Below are positions 6,499 through 13,764 of a stretch of 18,338 nt of DNA, one piece after another. Below the pieces are notes generated by a model. That model was not told the origin of the DNA. It saw only the letters and a program-made list of their open reading frames with translations, and did not search any database. A program made the position numbers and the translations under genes. The stretch lies in contig CAYNOU010000056.1 of assembly GCA_964398885.1 (NCBI GenBank), forward strand, positions 1-18,338. The letters are read 5' to 3'. Source of the DNA: JAGMCF01 sp964398885 (lineage in GTDB: Bacteria; Cloacimonadota; Cloacimonadia; JGIOTU-2). Position 1 is the stretch's first letter, and each line of letters starts with the position of its first letter.

Positions 6499-8631
6499 TC
6501 ATTTAGTTATTAGTGTAAATACACCATCCCAATCTTTTGAAGGAAGGCATAGTTTATACTGTTTGCATCTTTCAATATACTTTTTACAAGGTTCATCTTC
6601 TTGAATTTTTAAAGCTTCCTCAAATTTTTTGATTGCATCATCCCACAATTTTTTTCTATATAAAACTAATCCTTCGGCAAATAAATTGTAAAGAACTCTT
6701 TCTTTTTCGGGCAATTCACCTTTTTTGCATAATAATTCATAAACTCTAACCGGTTTACTCCTACCAACAACACGAATCATATCTAATTCCCGTACTTCAA
6801 TAAAACTCTTAGCGGCTTCGTAAGTAAATTCACTAATCATAGAATATGTTCCATACTGCTTATTAGCACCTTCCAAACGAGATGCCAAATTAACAGAATC
6901 TCCCATCATCGTATAATCCATTCTCGTGCGTGAGCCCATATTACCTACTACCATTGGGCCTGTATTAAGTCCAATTCTCATTTTCATATTATGAACAAGT
7001 TTAGGCCAATGCTTTTCATGTGACCATTTTTCTCTTAACTCTGCAAGTCGTTGTCGCATCTCAATACTTACCAAACAAGCCCTTTTTGCGTGGTTTTCAA
7101 AAGGAACAGGTGCACCAAAAAAGGCAATGATTGCATCACCTTCAAATTTGTCTACAGTCCCTTCATATTTAAGTATAATGTCTGTCATATCAGTTAAATA
7201 TTCATTTAACAAATTAACCAGTTCTTCAGGAGTTAGCTTCTCAGAAATAGTTGAAAACCCGGCTATATCAGAAAAGAAAGCGGTTAGAACCTTTTCTTCT
7301 CCTCCCAGTTTGAGCATACCTGGATTTTCAGTGAGTTGTTTTATAATACTTGGAGAAAGGTAATGCTGAAATGCATTTTTTATAAATCGCTTCTCTTTGC
7401 TCCCAAGGTAATACTGATAGACCAAATTGCCTAAAAAAGAAATCAAAATACCGGTTGGAAATTCTGTTGCATTTATTAAAATGTTTTTTACACTAAAAAG
7501 ATAATATACAAAATAAAGATAAACAATTATCAAAACAACAGATAATATTATATTAACAATCGGCTTTCTAACTAATTGAAAAATAAAATTAATAACGAAT
7601 ATCAAAATCAATAAACCAATCAAGAAATATAGAAAACTAAATGAAGTAATACAATCATTATGCAGCACCATTTCCAGAAAATTTGCATGAATTTCTACAC
7701 CTGGCATAAGCTTTCTTTCATCTCCATAACTATAGAATGGTGTAGCAAAAAGATCATGTAATTCCTCAGCAGCAGCACCAACAAAGACAATCTTATCTTG
7801 AAAGGTTTTCTGGCTTAAATACTCGTCAAAAGTGTTAAATTCAATACCAAACTCTTGCTCATTAAATGTTGTAAACTTTTCATCATCCAATACTGTATCA
7901 ATAGAATATACGGGAAAAGTATATGCTGGACCATAATAATTAATAAATGATGTATTAGCCGAATATTTTGGAAAAATATAGTGACCTACTTGAAATTTGT
8001 TTGTTGAATTTACAATATCAGGTTCACTTTTTATTTTATCTCTTATTAAAACTTGTAATGCCTTAATATCAAGCGAATAATACTTCTCGTCATAAAAAGT
8101 TGCAAAAAGGCTATATTGCCTTACAAAACCATCAGGGTCTAAGGAAATTCCAACTAATCCCCAATCAATATTTTGTTTGGTGATATCTGAAATAGGTTTT
8201 AGAATACTTTTTTGGACAGAATCACCAATTTTCTGTTTTATTAATTTTCCTGCAAAAATGACATTCCCATATTTGGCTGCAGACTCTGCAAGCAATTCAT
8301 CTTCTTCTGGTAAAGAGGCCTCAGTGAATTCAATATCAAATATGATAAGTTTCGCACCAGCTTCGTTCAAATTCTCAATGAGCTTTGCATAATAACTTCG
8401 TGGAAAAGGATACCTTCCAAGTTCCTTGAATGATTGGTCGGAAATCTCAACTATTACAATATCATTGGATGGTTTTTTCCCACCTCTAAATGAAAAATTT
8501 ATATCTATCCATTTCAATTCCAAATTTTTGTAGATTGGGGTAAGAGAAAGTATGATTGTTATAAAAAACACAGATATAGAAAAAAACAGTATAAATTTAA
8601 ATTTAATTTTTTTCATAGGAAAATATACCAT
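6499..8631 (-). CDS. CHASE2-domain class III adenylate cyclase
   Basis: A 710-residue membrane adenylate cyclase. It has an N-terminal helix (about 13-32), an extracytoplasmic CHASE2 sensor (about 35-325), three membrane helices (about 333-408), a cytosolic class III cyclase domain (about 445-635) and a short TPR-like tail (645-690). Catalytic residues are all present: metal-binding Asp455 (FFSDIAGF) and Asp499 (FEGDAIIAFFGAP), adenine-selecting Lys495 and Asp572 (MDYTMMGDSVN), and transition-state Asn581 and Arg585. It should be active and make cAMP, not cGMP. The starts at 8631 and 8616 (Met6) are both possible; neither has a clear ribosome site. The upstream DNA at once becomes the 8637-8787 repeat, so its promoter and leader lie in or behind that repeat. 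Confidence 0.93.
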   Translation of the reverse strand: MVYFPMKKIKFKFILFFSISVFFITIILSLTPIYKNLELKWIDINFSFRGGKKPSNDIVIVEISDQSFKELGRYPFPRSYYAKLIENLNEAGAKLIIFDIEFTEASLPEEDELLAESAAKYGNVIFAGKLIKQKIGDSVQKSILKPISDITKQNIDWGLVGISLDPDGFVRQYSLFATFYDEKYYSLDIKALQVLIRDKIKSEPDIVNSTNKFQVGHYIFPKYSANTSFINYYGPAYTFPVYSIDTVLDDEKFTTFNEQEFGIEFNTFDEYLSQKTFQDKIVFVGAAAEELHDLFATPFYSYGDERKLMPGVEIHANFLEMVLHNDCITSFSFLYFLIGLLILIFVINFIFQLVRKPIVNIILSVVLIIVYLYFVYYLFSVKNILINATEFPTGILISFLGNLVYQYYLGSKEKRFIKNAFQHYLSPSIIKQLTENPGMLKLGGEEKVLTAFFSDIAGFSTISEKLTPEELVNLLNEYLTDMTDIILKYEGTVDKFEGDAIIAFFGAPVPFENHAKRACLVSIEMRQRLAELREKWSHEKHWPKLVHNMKMRIGLNTGPMVVGNMGSRTRMDYTMMGDSVNLASRLEGANKQYGTYSMISEFTYEAAKSFIEVRELDMIRVVGRSKPVRVYELLCKKGELPEKERVLYNLFAEGLVLYRKKLWDDAIKKFEEALKIQEDEPCKKYIERCKQYKLCLPSKDWDGVFTLITK

Positions 8632-8636
8632 ATATT

Positions 8637-8787
8637 ACACACCCCGGCCTCCGATTTCATCGGAGTCCACCCCTCTCAAGAGGGGATTTTTTAATTCCAC
8701 TCTATTAAGAGGGAAAATCCCGATTTATCGGGAAGAGGTGTGTTATTTTCATACTCCTCTGTCCTCCCGACGGATCGGGATGTGTGT
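8637..8787. repeat. Hairpin-rich intergenic repeat element (MITE/REP-like)
   Basis: The stretch is a chain of short perfect hairpins: CTCCGAT/ATCGGAG (8649-8665), CCCCTC/GAGGGG (8670-8685), TCCCGAT/ATCGGGA (8718-8733) and TCCCGA/TCGGGA (8765-8780). The first unit is bounded by ACACACC (8637-8643) and its reverse complement GGTGTGT (8737-8743), and flanked on both sides by TATT, a possible target duplication. A second partial unit ending TGTGTGT follows to 8787. GC content is far above the surroundings. There is no transposase gene, so it would be non-autonomous. It fills most of the gap between ddl and the cyclase and abuts the cyclase start. Confidence 0.75.
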
Positions 8788-8843
8788 CGCATTAATAATT
8801 TTCAACTTCCATAAAATTAAAAAAGTAAAAATACTAAACTCTA

Positions 8844-9782
8844 CTAATAATTCCAATTTCTTTCAATAATACGGTTTATTAGTTCATCAAAGCCAATACC
8901 AACTGCTTTTGCAGCCATTGGAACAAGGCTTAATGCTGTCATTCCAGGTAAGGTATTAACTTCCAAAAAATAAAATTTTTTACCATCATACCGAAAATCT
9001 ATTCTTGCATAATCTCTGCATCGGAATTCATTATAAATCTTAATGGCATATTTGCTAACTTTGTCTGACTCTGTCCTTGTTAGTTTTGCAGGGACTTCAT
9101 AAATGGTTTCACCTTTTGTATATTTATGCTGATAATCATACCAGCCCTTTTTCGGTTTGATTTCCACAACTGGAAATGGATTATTCCCAAACATAGCCAC
9201 AGTTATTTCCCTTCCCTTTATATATTCCTCAATTAAAATTTCGTCATCATACTGAAACGCAATATTAATTGCTGCTGTTAATTGATTTTCCTTTTCAACC
9301 ATTGATACCCCCACTGATGAGCCTGAGGAGTTTGGTTTAACTACAAAAGGTAAAGAAAACTTTTCCAAAATCTCTTCAATAGAAATACTTTCATTTTTAT
9401 AAAAAGAAATAAATTTAGGAACAGTGAGTTGCAGATTCTGAACTAAAAGTTTACTTATCTTTTTATTCATAGAAACAAAACTTCCAAAAGATTTTGTACC
9501 GGTAAAATTAATATTATGGATTTCAAGAAGTCTTTGTATAGTGCCATTCTCACCATCTCCACCATGTAAACCATTAAAAACAATATCGCATTTGCTGGTC
9601 AATATCTCCTTCAACATACTGGAATAACACATTTTACCATTATGAAAAAAGTCTTGTGGGTCAATAATATAAACAATCTTCTTAAGATTTATTAATGCTT
9701 GTTTTATTGCATCACTAGTTTCTAATGAAACCTCTCTTTCATTAGATGTGCCACCTTGTAAGAGAACTATTTTGGACTTCAT
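8844..9782 (-). CDS. ddl: D-alanine--D-alanine ligase
   Basis: A 312-residue ATP-grasp enzyme that joins two D-alanines for peptidoglycan precursors in the cytosol. The N-terminal motif GGTSNEREVSL contains the substrate-binding Glu17. The ATP-grasp core has VVKPNSSGSSVGVS (147-160) and EEYIKGREITVAM. Metal and substrate residues are in ARIDFRYDG (Arg260, Asp262) and FLEVNTLPGMT (Glu274, Asn276). YDYQHKY (215-221) carries the Tyr that marks D-Ala-D-Ala rather than D-Ala-D-lactate ligases, so the product should be the vancomycin-sensitive dipeptide. Length is normal. No strong ribosome site precedes the ATG. Its upstream DNA is the TATAAGG repeat tract, and it is isolated from mur genes. Confidence 0.95.
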   Translation of the reverse strand: MKSKIVLLQGGTSNEREVSLETSDAIKQALINLKKIVYIIDPQDFFHNGKMCYSSMLKEILTSKCDIVFNGLHGGDGENGTIQRLLEIHNINFTGTKSFGSFVSMNKKISKLLVQNLQLTVPKFISFYKNESISIEEILEKFSLPFVVKPNSSGSSVGVSMVEKENQLTAAINIAFQYDDEILIEEYIKGREITVAMFGNNPFPVVEIKPKKGWYDYQHKYTKGETIYEVPAKLTRTESDKVSKYAIKIYNEFRCRDYARIDFRYDGKKFYFLEVNTLPGMTALSLVPMAAKAVGIGFDELINRIIERNWNY

Positions 9783-9802
9783 AGCGAAACTTTTTATGTG
9801 TC

Positions 9803-9853
9803 AAAGGGTATAAAGGATATAAGGATATAAGGGATATAAGGGTATAAAGGGAG
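9803..9853. repeat. Short tandem repeat of about 8-9 bp (GGATATAA/GGTATAAA)
   Basis: About five imperfect units of GGATATAAG or GGTATAAAG follow head to tail, starting 20 bases upstream of the ddl start codon. The same word, on the opposite strand or in longer form, recurs at 9955-9982 and 10488-10536, so it belongs to the repeat family around the four-helix-bundle genes. It could influence ddl expression by repeat-number change. Confidence 0.8.
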
Positions 9854-9863
9854 AGTTTGGGAT

Positions 9864-9950
9864 TTATTTTTTATAAAGAACCTTCCTTCTCTCTAAACTT
9901 TTCTTAAACTTCAAGAGTGTAAAATTATTGCCTTCATTATATTTTGGCAT
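9864..9950 (-). pseudogene. Truncated second copy of the four-helix-bundle gene
   Basis: A 28-codon frame, MPKYNEGNNFTLLK followed by FKKSLERRKVLYKK and a stop. It aligns with the first 30 residues of the neighbouring four-helix-bundle protein (MTEYNENKDFTTLK, then KCREVRNFFYKE), with about 13 identities if two codons are deleted. The DNA is similar too, and the same 28-bp repeat lies just upstream (9955-9982). Everything after helix 1 is missing and the sequence runs into the 9803-9853 tandem repeat. I read it as a decayed copy; a functional 28-residue peptide cannot be excluded. Confidence 0.65.
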
Positions 9951-9954
9951 ATGC

Positions 9955-9982
9955 ATACCTTATTTCCTTATACCTTTATACC
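9955..9982. repeat. 28-bp perfect direct repeat, copy 1
   Basis: Identical base for base to 10509-10536, 554 bp away in the same orientation; identity stops at both edges. Each copy lies just upstream, in the minus-strand sense, of a four-helix-bundle reading frame: 4 bases from the truncated one here, 27 from the full one. It is itself made of TATACCTT-type words. Confidence 0.95.
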
Positions 9983-9998
9983 ATTTCATTCCGAATTT

Positions 9999-10481
9999 TC
10001 ATTTCTGTTTTACTTTATTTATAACATACTTAATATATCCATTTAATGTTACCTTGGCTGATTCAATTAGTTTTATTCCATTATCAAACATATTCTTTGA
10101 TATATAGTTACAATCCATACAAGATATTAAATGGTCTTTTAGTTCAAATAATGAACCTCTTGAAATTCTAAAAAACTGTATTCCTTCTTNNNNNNNNNNN
10201 NNNNNNNNNNNNNNNNNNNNNNNNNNNNNNNNNNNNNNNNNNNNNNNNNNNNNNNNNNNNNNNNNNNNNNNNNNNNNNNNNNNNNNNNNAAACCTACCAT
10301 AACCCTCTGCAATATTTGCTGTAATACTAACTGCCGCTTTTCTAATTTGTGTTCCTAAATTATATTTTTCTTCATTCGGAAGCTTCGGAATTACTTCTTT
10401 ATAGAAAAAATTTCTTACCTCTCTACACTTTCCCCACGCTTTAAGAGTAGTAAAATCCTTATTTTCATTATATTCAGTCAT
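9999..10481 (-). CDS. Four-helix-bundle protein of the S23/23S rRNA intervening-sequence family, interrupted by an assembly gap
   Basis: The N-terminal part has the family hallmark LPNEEKYNLGTQIRKAAVSI, then ANIAEGYGRF (residues 55-64). The C-terminal part resumes EGIQFFRISRGSLFELKDHL, the usual continuation. The 100 N between them stand for an unknown length; in this family only a few residues normally separate these blocks, so a normal protein of about 130 residues is likely. Frame continuity across the N-run is coincidental. Relatives fold as pentameric four-helix bundles and include proteins in 23S rRNA intervening sequences and the Avd accessory protein of diversity-generating retroelements; their general role is unclear. 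It lies 32 bases after ackA on the same strand, between two copies of a 28-bp direct repeat. Since a second truncated copy lies next to it, the two halves could come from different copies. Confidence 0.82.
   Translation of the reverse strand: MTEYNENKDFTTLKAWGKCREVRNFFYKEVIPKLPNEEKYNLGTQIRKAAVSITANIAEGYGRFXXXXXXXXXXXXXXXXXXXXXXXXXXXXXXXXXXEGIQFFRISRGSLFELKDHLISCMDCNYISKNMFDNGIKLIESAKVTLNGYIKYVINKVKQK
10190..10289. other. Assembly gap (100 N)
   Basis: Exactly 100 undetermined bases, the conventional size for a scaffold gap of unknown length. It falls inside the four-helix-bundle gene, in a locally repeated region that would be hard to assemble. Confidence 0.98.
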
Positions 10482-10487
10482 ACTCAG

Positions 10488-10536
10488 GCCTTATCCCTCC
10501 TTACCCTTATACCTTATTTCCTTATACCTTTATACC
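10488..10536. repeat. 28-bp direct repeat copy 2 (10509-10536) with adjoining TATAAGG-type words
   Basis: Positions 10509-10536 match 9955-9982 exactly. The adjoining 10488-10508 continues with related words (CCTTATCC, CCTTACCC). On the minus strand this lies between ackA and the four-helix-bundle start. The last six codons, the stop and two bases of a Gly codon of ackA fall within the 28-bp repeat, so it has either intruded into or formed from the ackA 3' end. Confidence 0.93.
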
Positions 10537-11740
10537 CCATCTCTTTTCTCAGGATTGCTTCTGTCTCAAGAGCAATCATAAGTTCTTCATTGGTTGGTAT
10601 CTTAAGTAATTTTACTTTTGAATCCTCAGCTGAAAAGTCTAAAATACCACTTTTTGTGATTCTATTTCTTTTTGTATCAATAATAATGCCCAAAGAGTTC
10701 AGATTTGTGCAAACCATTTCACGAAGTATAGGCATATTCTCGCCGATTCCACCAGTAAAAACAATTATATCAACCCCATTCATAACAGTAAAATAAGCAC
10801 CGATATATTTTTTTAATCTATATGCATAGATTTCTAAAGCATCAGATGCTTTTTGATTTTTCTTTTCAATTCCTTCTTCAATTACTCTCATATCATTGCT
10901 TATTTCTGAAAGTCCAAGCATTCCACTTTTTTTATTCAAAACATCGTATACTTCCTGAGGGTTCATGCCAAGGGTTTCAATCATGTAAAGTGGAATAGCA
11001 GGGTCAAGGTCACCGCAGCGGGTTCCCATTACCAGTCCTTCTAAAGGTGTAAATCCCATTGATGTGTCAACAGATTTTCCTTTGTCTATTGCTGTGATTG
11101 ATGCACCATTCCCAAGATGGCAGGTTATAATCCTGAGCTCGTCCAAACTCTTGCCAACATATCTTGCTGCTTCTTTAGCTACATAATAATGTGAAGTACC
11201 ATGAAAACCGTATCTTCTAATCTTATGTTTAGTATAGTATTCAAGAGGGAGTGCATAGAGAAATGCCTTTTTAGGCATAGTTTGATGAAATGCCGTATCA
11301 AAAACTCCACACTGAGGAACACCTGAAAATATTTTCTGACTGGCTTCAACTCCTTTGATATTGTGAGGATTATGTAATGGAGCTAATTTAATACATTCTC
11401 TCATTGTATCCAGGACTTTCTCATTAATTTTTACTGAGCCAGAAAATTCCTCCCCACCATGCACCAGTCTATGACCAACTGCGTCAATATCATCTTTACT
11501 TTTGATAACACCAAATTTTGAATCAAGTAAACTATCGGAAATTAGCTTAATGCCCTGTGTATGATTTTCAACAGAGATTTTTATATTTTGCTTTTTTATC
11601 TTTTCAGATTTAAAAGTAAAAAATGAAATTTCCTCTCCAATCCTTTCAACAATTCCTTTAGCCAGAACCTCTTGCGTGTCTGAATTAATGAACTGAAATT
11701 TTATAGATGAACTCCCACAATTTAGAACCAGGATATTCAT
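10514..11740 (-). CDS. ackA: Acetate kinase
   Basis: A 408-residue cytosolic enzyme that converts acetyl phosphate and ADP to acetate and ATP, or the reverse. Catalytic residues match the Methanosarcina numbering: Asn7 (LNCGSSSIKF), Arg91 (GHRLVHGG), Asp148 (FDTAFHQTMP), His180 (GFHGTSH), Arg241 (TRCGDLDP), and Glu385 in PTNEEL. The nucleotide loop is FTGGIGEN. Start: AAAGGAG lies within the end of ndk, whose stop is one base before this ATG, so the two are coupled. The C-terminus is odd: after the usual PTNEELMIA region the last residues, GYKGIRK, are encoded by the 28-bp repeat, which also supplies the stop. No pta gene is seen in the window. Confidence 0.96.
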   Translation of the reverse strand: MNILVLNCGSSSIKFQFINSDTQEVLAKGIVERIGEEISFFTFKSEKIKKQNIKISVENHTQGIKLISDSLLDSKFGVIKSKDDIDAVGHRLVHGGEEFSGSVKINEKVLDTMRECIKLAPLHNPHNIKGVEASQKIFSGVPQCGVFDTAFHQTMPKKAFLYALPLEYYTKHKIRRYGFHGTSHYYVAKEAARYVGKSLDELRIITCHLGNGASITAIDKGKSVDTSMGFTPLEGLVMGTRCGDLDPAIPLYMIETLGMNPQEVYDVLNKKSGMLGLSEISNDMRVIEEGIEKKNQKASDALEIYAYRLKKYIGAYFTVMNGVDIIVFTGGIGENMPILREMVCTNLNSLGIIIDTKRNRITKSGILDFSAEDSKVKLLKIPTNEELMIALETEAILRKEMGYKGIRK

Positions 11741-11741
11741 T

Positions 11742-12185
11742 TTAGACTTCTCCTTTCTTTTTGTGTCCGAAAATTACATCTATTTCATATACAGCACTTT
11801 CAATACTATCAGATGCATGGATAGCATTTCGTTGTATATCAGCACCATATCTATTTCTTATTGTTCCTTTGTCAGCAATTTTTGAATCAGTATCTCCTGC
11901 TAATCTTCTTAATCTATTAATTGCATCTTCGCTTTCAAGAATCATTGCAATAATTGGACCGCTCGTCATAAATTCAATTAGTCCATCGTAAAAATGTTTA
12001 TTTTTGTGGATGTAATAAAACCTCTGTGCAACAGTTTGGCTCATTTGCATCATTCTCATTTTTAAAATATGGAAATCGTCGTCTTCTAATATTGTAAGTA
12101 TTTCTCCGATTTTTCCGGAAGAAACCGCATTAGGTTTTATAAGGCAGAGTGTTCTCTCTATATCCAAATTATTTTGGGGAGTCAT
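11742..12185 (-). CDS. ndk: Nucleoside diphosphate kinase
   Basis: A 147-residue enzyme that moves the γ-phosphate from ATP to other nucleoside diphosphates through a phosphohistidine. The N-terminal ERTLCLIKPNAV is diagnostic (Lys17). The active-site His123 lies in RNAIHASDS, with Arg110 and Asn120 of the phosphate pocket nearby, and FMTSGPIIAMILE matches the family core. Length is normal. Only a weak AGG lies before the ATG. It follows the 4-Cys small protein by 16 bases and is followed by ackA after one base. Both neighbours act on phosphoryl transfer, so an ATP/NTP balance role in this operon is plausible. Confidence 0.96.
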   Translation of the reverse strand: MTPQNNLDIERTLCLIKPNAVSSGKIGEILTILEDDDFHILKMRMMQMSQTVAQRFYYIHKNKHFYDGLIEFMTSGPIIAMILESEDAINRLRRLAGDTDSKIADKGTIRNRYGADIQRNAIHASDSIESAVYEIDVIFGHKKKGEV

Positions 12186-12201
12186 ATAAACCTATAGGGC
12201 C

Positions 12202-12411
12202 TCATCTTTCTTTATTACTCTCTTGTGTTTTCTTAATTTTCTTATCAATTGAAGATTCTTCTTTTTTCTTCTCAATTTTCTTTACTTTGAACTGTCCGCA
12301 ATTCTGTGATTTTGAAGTAATCATTCCAAACCATTTTGATGAAAAATTTTCACAATGTTGACTCTTCCAGTAGAGACAATTTTCGCATGCAATCTTTATC
12401 TGGTCTGCCAT
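12202..12411 (-). CDS. Small four-cysteine protein with lysine-rich tail (69 aa)
   Basis: A 69-residue protein that I cannot assign to a named family. The first 40 residues carry four cysteines spaced C-x2-C-x7-C-x17-C (Cys9, 12, 20, 38), with aromatic residues between them, suggesting a small zinc ribbon or an iron-sulfur site. The rest (about 42-69) is rich in Lys, Glu and Ser and probably disordered. It starts five bases after the trxA stop, without a clear ribosome site, so it is likely translated by coupling. Placement directly after thioredoxin suggests a redox or metal role. That is inference from position and cysteines only. Confidence 0.75.
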   Translation of the reverse strand: MADQIKIACENCLYWKSQHCENFSSKWFGMITSKSQNCGQFKVKKIEKKKEESSIDKKIKKTQESNKER

Positions 12412-12416
12412 AAATT

Positions 12417-12737
12417 CTATGAAATATACTGGTCTATTTTTTCTTTAATGTTCCTTTTAGGAACCACACCAATCATCTGGTCCATTGCCTTTCCATCTTT
12501 GAATATAAGTAATGTAGGGATACTCATAATACTAAATCTTTGTGCTATTTTCGGTTCTGCCTGCACATCACATTTAGCTATTACTACTTTTTCATGATCT
12601 ACTTCATTTGCCAGTTCTTCAGTAACTGGATCCATAATTTTACATGGCATACACCATTCAGCCCCAAAATCAACTAACACTATTTTGCCAGAGTTTATGA
12701 CTTGATCAAAGTTCCTTTCATTCAGTTCTAATGCCAT
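12417..12737 (-). CDS. trxA: Thioredoxin
   Basis: A 106-residue thioredoxin, the cytosolic thiol reductant of ribonucleotide reductase, peroxidases and others. The active site is WCMPC (Trp28, Cys29, Cys32), where most thioredoxins have WCGPC; Met for Gly occurs in some but should tune redox potential or partner choice. Asp23 (LVDFGAEW) and cis-Pro74 (SIPTLLIF) are present. The ribosome site GGAGGAG is strong. It lies 37 bases after trxB on the same strand, the expected reductase-substrate pair. Confidence 0.96.
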   Translation of the reverse strand: MALELNERNFDQVINSGKIVLVDFGAEWCMPCKIMDPVTEELANEVDHEKVVIAKCDVQAEPKIAQRFSIMSIPTLLIFKDGKAMDQMIGVVPKRNIKEKIDQYIS

Positions 12738-12774
12738 ATCTCCTCCTATAATATTTTTGATTTCAATCTAAGAA

Positions 12775-13755
12775 TTAGAATTTCATATTTTCAATATAGT
12801 GTCTTGCATTATTAGCTGCTCTTGCGCCCGAACCAACAGCAGTTGTAATCTGTTTGACCGTATCAATTGTTGCATCGCCAGCTGCAAAAACGCCATGAAC
12901 ATTAGTATGTTGATTTTGATCAACGATAATATAACCGCTTTTATCTCTCTTAACAAATCCTTCTAAGAACTCTGTATTGGGTTTTAAGCCAACATAGATA
13001 AAAACACCAGAGACTTTAATTTCCTTTATCTTATTAGTTTCATTATCTTTTATTTTTATATGTGTTACTGATTTGCAATTTCCTTCTATGCTTAGTAGTG
13101 AACTGTTTAAATTAAAATTCACATTCTCATATTTTTTGATTTCATCAAGTAAGACCTTTTCAGCAGTAGGCTTAGGAAGAAATTCAACAAACTCAATCTG
13201 TTTAACAAATCTTAAGAGAAATAATCCTTCTTGAATACCAGAATTTCCACAACCAATTACAGCAATCTTTTTATCTTTATAGAAGAAACCATCACAAGTG
13301 GCACAATAAGAAACTCCATGACCCTTATATTCCTTCTCTCCTAGAACATTTAATAACTTTGGCTTGGTGCCAACTGTAATAATTATCGCTTTAGCTTTAA
13401 TCTGTCCAGAATTTGTATAGATTATTTTATACTCATCATATTGGGAAGAAATATCTTCTTCTATTTTAACTACTCTATCGGTAATAATTTCTACACCAAA
13501 TTTTCTTGCCTGTTTTTCCATATTTTCAGTCAATTTCATTCCTGAAATACCATCAGGAAAACCAGGATAATTTTCTATCAAATCAGTAGAAGCTGCTTCA
13601 CCACCAATTACCCCACTTTCAAAAATACATGTTTTTAAGCCTGCACGACAGGTATAAATAGCAGCAGTAAGTCCAGATGGACCTCCTCCTACAATAGCCA
13701 CATCATAATTTGAGTCACTTTTTTCTCTTGCGTCTAATGTTAAATTAAAATCCAT
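12775..13755 (-). CDS. trxB: Thioredoxin reductase (low-Mr flavoprotein type) with atypical pyridine-nucleotide site
   Basis: A 326-residue FAD enzyme of the TrxB family. The FAD motif is VGGGPSG, the redox pair is CATCD (Cys151, Cys154), and the C-terminal FAD motif is GVFAAGDA. The second dinucleotide motif reads GCGNSG. The following segment, where NADPH-dependent enzymes have HRRxxxRA, reads EFLPKPTA: the three arginines that hold the 2'-phosphate are absent. NADH or another donor is therefore likely; ferredoxin- or flavin-linked relatives are known in anaerobes. Start: AAGGAG overlaps the stop of the PDO gene; it is five bases from the second ATG (13755) but only two from the first (13758), so the second is preferred. 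Confidence 0.92.
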   Translation of the reverse strand: MDFNLTLDAREKSDSNYDVAIVGGGPSGLTAAIYTCRAGLKTCIFESGVIGGEAASTDLIENYPGFPDGISGMKLTENMEKQARKFGVEIITDRVVKIEEDISSQYDEYKIIYTNSGQIKAKAIIITVGTKPKLLNVLGEKEYKGHGVSYCATCDGFFYKDKKIAVIGCGNSGIQEGLFLLRFVKQIEFVEFLPKPTAEKVLLDEIKKYENVNFNLNSSLLSIEGNCKSVTHIKIKDNETNKIKEIKVSGVFIYVGLKPNTEFLEGFVKRDKSGYIIVDQNQHTNVHGVFAAGDATIDTVKQITTAVGSGARAANNARHYIENMKF

Positions 13756-13764
13756 CATAGCTCC

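Noticed and set aside
9803..9853. CRISPR array or replication iterons
   Set aside because: Units are 8-9 bp without spacers, and no cas, rep or DnaA-box pattern is present; they match the repeats around the four-helix-bundle genes.
9999..10481. Diversity-generating retroelement (Avd accessory protein)
   Set aside because: No reverse transcriptase, template repeat or variable target gene is visible; the bundle family is much broader than Avd.
9999..10481. 23S rRNA intervening sequence
   Set aside because: No rRNA sequence flanks the gene; neighbours are ackA and ddl.
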